Shown here one piece after another: positions 61,379 to 64,000 of a stretch of DNA of 64,000 nucleotides. Both the position numbers and the translations under genes were made by a program. The notes beneath the pieces are model-generated. The model was not told the DNA's origin and searched no databases. It was given only the letters and a program-made list of their open reading frames with translations. The DNA lies in NCBI GenBank assembly GCA_029262235.1, contig JAJCZU010000004.1, positions 620,001 to 684,000 of the forward strand. Direction: 5' to 3'. This stretch comes from Candidatus Eiseniibacteriota bacterium. Its GTDB lineage: Bacteria > Orphanbacterota > Orphanbacteria > Orphanbacterales > Orphanbacteraceae. Position 1 is the first letter of the stretch. Every line of letters begins with the position of its first letter.

Positions 61379-61721
61379 CGGGGTGCTCCTCGATCCGTTC
61401 GGCATTATAGCGCAAGTTTGTCCGTTTGTACGGTCCGCGCATGTCGGGTCTTTCTGACAAAGGGAAACCCGAACCACACGCAGATCCTGCTCAAAGGATC
61501 GGCCAATATCCGACATCATTGAGTAATGAGTACCCACCGTGTCAAGAAAGAATCGAGGGTTCGCCCTTGACCGGGAGAGCTTTGCCTGACAGGCCGGACA
61601 CTATAACACGTTGCATGAGTAGGGGTTAGAAAAAATATTCAGCAAAATCGGGCGCTCTTTGGCCGGTATGCCCGTGCGTCTGTTCGAACAGGATTCGTAT
61701 GGGCTCGATAGGAAAATCTTA
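61379..61721. other. Intergenic region left of the TonB-like operon
   Basis: 343 nt with no supported gene. It holds the promoter of the PAS kinase (TATAAT, 61404-61409), a 14-nt inverted repeat TCATT-GAGT-AATGA (61516-61529), and a 12-bp perfect palindrome CTGTTCGAACAG (61680-61691). Part of it (about 61605-61650) is more AT-rich than the surroundings. Confidence 0.6.
61404..61409 (-). promoter_or_regulatory. -10 element of the PAS kinase/FixJ operon
   Basis: TATAAT on the minus strand (context GCTATAATGCC), giving a leader of about 19 nt to the TTG at 61378. The ATG inside this hexamer is therefore probably not the start codon. Confidence 0.55.
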
Positions 61722-62744
61722 TCATTCCGGCGGAGTGAACAGGAACGGTGCCTTGAACGTAACGGCGCCTTCGGGGATCGCGGGGAACTTCCACCCCTGG
61801 ATCTGGCGGATCGCACAGGCCGAGAGCGCCGACGAGCGAACCGTGTCGTCCACGATGACCGCGTCGAGCACGTTCCCCGCGGGGGCCACCGTGATGGCCA
61901 CGACGAGCTTGCCGCGAAGCCCCGGTGACTTGTTCAGTTCGTTGTCGTAGCAGAACTGGATGCCCGCCGCGTACTTGCGCACCACCGCGAGCAGTGAAGC
62001 GTTCGAACGGTATTCGCCGGAAGCACCCGCACCACCGGCCGCGCCGGATACGTTCCCGGAACCGCCGCCGGACGAACTCGATGACCCGCCCCCGAGCACA
62101 TCACCGACCGATTCGATCGAAACCTGCGAACCGGCGAGCGCCGATGTCGTGCCCGCGAGGTCGACGCCTTCGGGACGACCGGCCGGCACGGCGCCGCTTT
62201 CGTTTCCTGATCGGGCGCCGCGCACCTGGCGGCGGCGCGTGGCACGCTCCGGTATTTCGTTTCCGCCGGACTTCGACGCCTGCAGTGAGCTCGAGAGATC
62301 CGCAAGCACGGCGTCGAGCGACCCCGTAACGTCCGCGAGCTTCCCGGCGACTTCTTCCTTCGCTTTCGCGCGCCCGAGCTGTCCTTTGGTCGGCGCCACC
62401 TGGTTCTCGTCGCGCAGCTTGCGCGCGCCCGGCTCTTTCAGTGCGGGATCCGGCGTCTCCGGTTTCGTCTCCGGCACGATCGCCTCTTCCTGCGGCGTGA
62501 TCGCCTGCGCCACAGGCACGGGCTTCGCGAGAACAACCGGCTTCGGCTTCTCGAGAATCAGCTTCGCGAAGCGCTCCGGAATGTTCTCGACGTCCGAAAC
62601 CGCGGTTTCGCGCGCGGGCGTCACGAGCAGCGCGATCAGGAGCAGAAGCCCCGCGATCGTGGCGATCGTGAGCGTGCGTTTATAGAGCGGATCGACCCCC
62701 GCCATGATGGGCTGACGATAAAGCTGTGGAATTGCGTGCGCCAT
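61722..62744 (-). CDS. TonB-like protein with AgmX/PglI-type C-terminal domain
   Basis: 340 aa. One N-terminal membrane anchor (about 24-43, TIATIAGLLLLIALLV), a periplasmic Pro/Lys-rich stretch (KPKPVVLAKPVPVAQA), a long Ser/Gly linker, and a C-terminal domain (about 245-338: VVRKYAAGIQFCYDNELNKS, LVVAITVAPAGNVLDAV, IRQIQGWKFPAIPEG) of the AgmX/PglI type related to TonB. It likely couples the proton-motive ExbB/ExbD complex to the outer membrane, such as the receptor at 21.3 kb. It follows two ExbD genes and one ExbB gene on the same strand. Confidence 0.85.
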   Translation of the reverse strand: MAHAIPQLYRQPIMAGVDPLYKRTLTIATIAGLLLLIALLVTPARETAVSDVENIPERFAKLILEKPKPVVLAKPVPVAQAITPQEEAIVPETKPETPDPALKEPGARKLRDENQVAPTKGQLGRAKAKEEVAGKLADVTGSLDAVLADLSSSLQASKSGGNEIPERATRRRQVRGARSGNESGAVPAGRPEGVDLAGTTSALAGSQVSIESVGDVLGGGSSSSSGGGSGNVSGAAGGAGASGEYRSNASLLAVVRKYAAGIQFCYDNELNKSPGLRGKLVVAITVAPAGNVLDAVIVDDTVRSSALSACAIRQIQGWKFPAIPEGAVTFKAPFLFTPPE

Positions 62745-62754
62745 GTCTGGTTCC

Positions 62755-63243
62755 TCAGGAGTTCTGAATGACAGCGAGCGAAATGTTGCCGTACCCGCTC
62801 TGCTGACAGGTGAACATCACTTTCTGCAGGACTTCGAACGGGATCTCGCGATCCCCCTGAATCGTAACCTGCCCGAGTTCGTCGACCGTTTCGCCCTTCG
62901 CCGCGGCGATATGCTCGCGCTTCTGCCAGGCGGCGTCGAGGCGCGCGGCGAGCGCCTCGATCAGCATACGGTCGCTCTGCATGAGCTGCGCGACCTGCGC
63001 GACCGGTTCGCCCCCGATCGTGAGATCGTTCTCGCTGATCGCCACGACGAGCGAAGACTCCGTGTTCTCCGTGCTTGTCGACTTCGGAAGCTCCACCCCG
63101 GGAGCCGGCGTCATGTTTTCGCCGTCCGCCACGAAGCTCTTCAGGAGAAACAGAAGGAGCACCGTGAGAATGTCCATCATCGATGTAATGCGGAGCTTCC
63201 CGGTCGGCTTCGCTCCGCGCTGCTTTCGTCTTCTTCTGCGCAT
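62755..63243 (-). CDS. ExbD/TolR family protein
   Basis: 162 aa with an N-terminal basic region (RRRRRKQRGAKP), one membrane segment (about 20-40, LRITSMMDILTVLLLFLLKS with the membrane Asp near 25) and a periplasmic domain containing RMLIEALAARLDAAWQ-like helices and FEVLQKVMFTCQQSGYGNIS. It is the second ExbD of the operon and ends 10 nt before the TonB-like gene start. Confidence 0.92.
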   Translation of the reverse strand: MRRRRRKQRGAKPTGKLRITSMMDILTVLLLFLLKSFVADGENMTPAPGVELPKSTSTENTESSLVVAISENDLTIGGEPVAQVAQLMQSDRMLIEALAARLDAAWQKREHIAAAKGETVDELGQVTIQGDREIPFEVLQKVMFTCQQSGYGNISLAVIQNS

Positions 63244-63257
63244 TCTCTTCTTCCGTT

Positions 63258-63770
63258 CTAGTTGCCCGCTCCGAGAAGCGAGATCTGGGGCATGCCGGCG
63301 TCGCGTACCGCGTCCATCACGCCCACGATGTCGTCGTAACGCGTCTGCTTGCGCGCGATGACCATGGCCTCTTCGTTTTCAGGATGCGCCGCCGCGATTC
63401 CCGCCAGCAGTTCCTGCAGCCTGGTCTCGGCGCTCGGCGCGCCGTCCTCCGCTGCCGGCACGACGCCACCCGCATCGGCCTTTGCCGTCTCGCGCGCGAT
63501 CACGGCCGTCTCGATCCCGCGCCCTTCGACAACGAACGCGTCGTCGCGAATCGTGACTGCGAGAAGAAGCGACTCCTTCGCGCCGGAGTTGTCCTGGGCA
63601 TCTTCCGCCGCCACTTCGGGGGGCAGGTTCATGCGTATGACGGAGATCTCCAGAAACACCGCCGACAGCAGCAGCATCGGGATCAGAACCACGAAGAGGT
63701 TCATGAGCGGCAGAATCTCGAGATCCGACTCGATCGCGTTTCCGAGGCCCATCCGTTTTTTGAACGCCAT
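63258..63770 (-). CDS. ExbD/TolR family protein
   Basis: 170 aa, one membrane segment (about 20-42, LPLMNLFVVLIPMLLLSAVF) and a periplasmic domain with VIARKQTRYDDIVGVMDAVR and the ending MPQISLLGAGN. The usual membrane Asp of ExbD is replaced here by Asn25 in LPLMNL; the other copy at 62755 keeps an Asp (SMMDIL). Two ExbD-like genes in a row are common in delta-type Gram-negatives. It lies between the ExbB-like gene and the second ExbD gene. Confidence 0.9.
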   Translation of the reverse strand: MAFKKRMGLGNAIESDLEILPLMNLFVVLIPMLLLSAVFLEISVIRMNLPPEVAAEDAQDNSGAKESLLLAVTIRDDAFVVEGRGIETAVIARETAKADAGGVVPAAEDGAPSAETRLQELLAGIAAAHPENEEAMVIARKQTRYDDIVGVMDAVRDAGMPQISLLGAGN

Positions 63771-63787
63771 CTGTTCGTCTCCCGCGC

Positions 63788-64000
63788 TTAGCGAAGCACG
63801 ACGCGGGAGTTTTCACTCTGCGCGCGCGCGGCCTGCGGTTCATGAGCAGGCGCCTGCGCCCGGCCGGACGTGTGGCTCGCAGCCTGGCCGGCGGACTCGC
63901 CGCCCGCAGTGTTCGCGAGAACCTGAATCAGGCGGTGGCTCATTTCATCGGCCTGTTCCACAATGCGCTCGACCTTGGCCACATAGAATGCATGCAGCAG
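63788..64000 (-). CDS. MotA/TolQ/ExbB proton channel protein, C-terminal part
   Basis: Only the last 70 residues are visible; the rest lies to the right of the window. LLHAFYVAKVERIVEQADEM fits the cytoplasmic end of ExbB/TolQ proteins, followed by a Ser/Ala/Gln-rich tail. The assignment rests mainly on position: directly before two ExbD genes and a TonB-like gene. Confidence 0.65.
   Translation of the reverse strand: MLHAFYVAKVERIVEQADEMSHRLIQVLANTAGGESAGQAASHTSGRAQAPAHEPQAARAQSENSRVVLR

Noticed and set aside
61599-61625. A sigma54-like GG...GC promoter in the gap near 61.6 kb
   Set aside because: The spacing between GG and GC is 17, not the required 12.
61680-61691. A LexA box (CTGTTCGAACAG)
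   Set aside because: It lacks the GAAC-N4-GTTC form and no SOS gene is adjacent; kept only as an unspecified palindrome.

Overview
The window is one continuous stretch of GC-rich bacterial chromosome, densely coded on both strands. I see no rRNA, tRNA, insertion sequence, prophage or CRISPR array. Three secreted proteins end in a FlgD-like beta-sandwich of the kind used as a C-terminal sorting tag, and there is a TonB-dependent receptor with a DUF4249 lipoprotein, an ExbB/ExbD/ExbD/TonB-like operon, and an ECF sigma factor paired with a Ser/Thr kinase. Together these suggest a Gram-negative FCB-type bacterium, perhaps a candidate phylum such as Krumholzibacteriota, Eisenbacteria or Latescibacterota. 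That placement is inference. TGA is an ordinary stop codon in many genes here.

Layout. 1-4.1 kb (minus): Ku (cut by the window edge), LigD and a DUF72 protein, so a bacterial end-joining operon lies at the left end. 4.3-9.8 kb (plus): TolB/M28/PDZ peptidase, class V aminotransferase and M24 peptidase. 9.8-13.3 kb: a LOG-family protein, an ArsC-like gene with an in-frame TGA that looks like selenocysteine plus a bacterial SECIS hairpin, a GT-C type membrane protein and a small membrane protein. 13.3-25.9 kb: secreted M43 protease, MBL-fold lipoprotein, periplasmic rhodanese, kinase/sigma pair, FG-GAP protein with a strong terminator, TonB receptor plus DUF4249 lipoprotein, and a glycosidase-like lipoprotein. 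26-31 kb: AbgT transporter, AIM24 protein, then a Cys-rich membrane protein, an MbnP-like lipoprotein and an outer-membrane-type protein that may form a metal-handling operon.

31-45 kb: TerB-like protein, CPBP protease, a cupredoxin / histidine kinase / beta-barrel operon, fatty acid desaturase, SRPBCC protein, a degenerate rhodanese / MauE / DsbA redox operon, an MCE-like protein, a DEAD-box RNA helicase, an OmpA lipoprotein (with a bidirectional terminator between these two), and a zinc-ribbon / SPFH-GYF pair. 45-64 kb: NarL-type two-component pair, an esterase-like lipoprotein, MacA-like adaptor and MacB-like permease without an adjacent ATPase, subtilase, YciI protein, methyltransferase, DUF4097 protein, PP2C phosphatase, thioesterase, redoxin lipoprotein, DsbD-N-like lipoprotein, a FixL/FixJ-like pair, and the TonB energising operon cut by the right edge.

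The strongest unusual signal is the predicted ArsC-family selenoprotein at 10880-11221 with its hairpin at 10938-10955. Second are two apparent copper/metal operons (28.7-31.0 kb and 32.7-36.4 kb). Several genes have a -10 hexamer only 6-9 nt before the start codon, which suggests leaderless transcripts.
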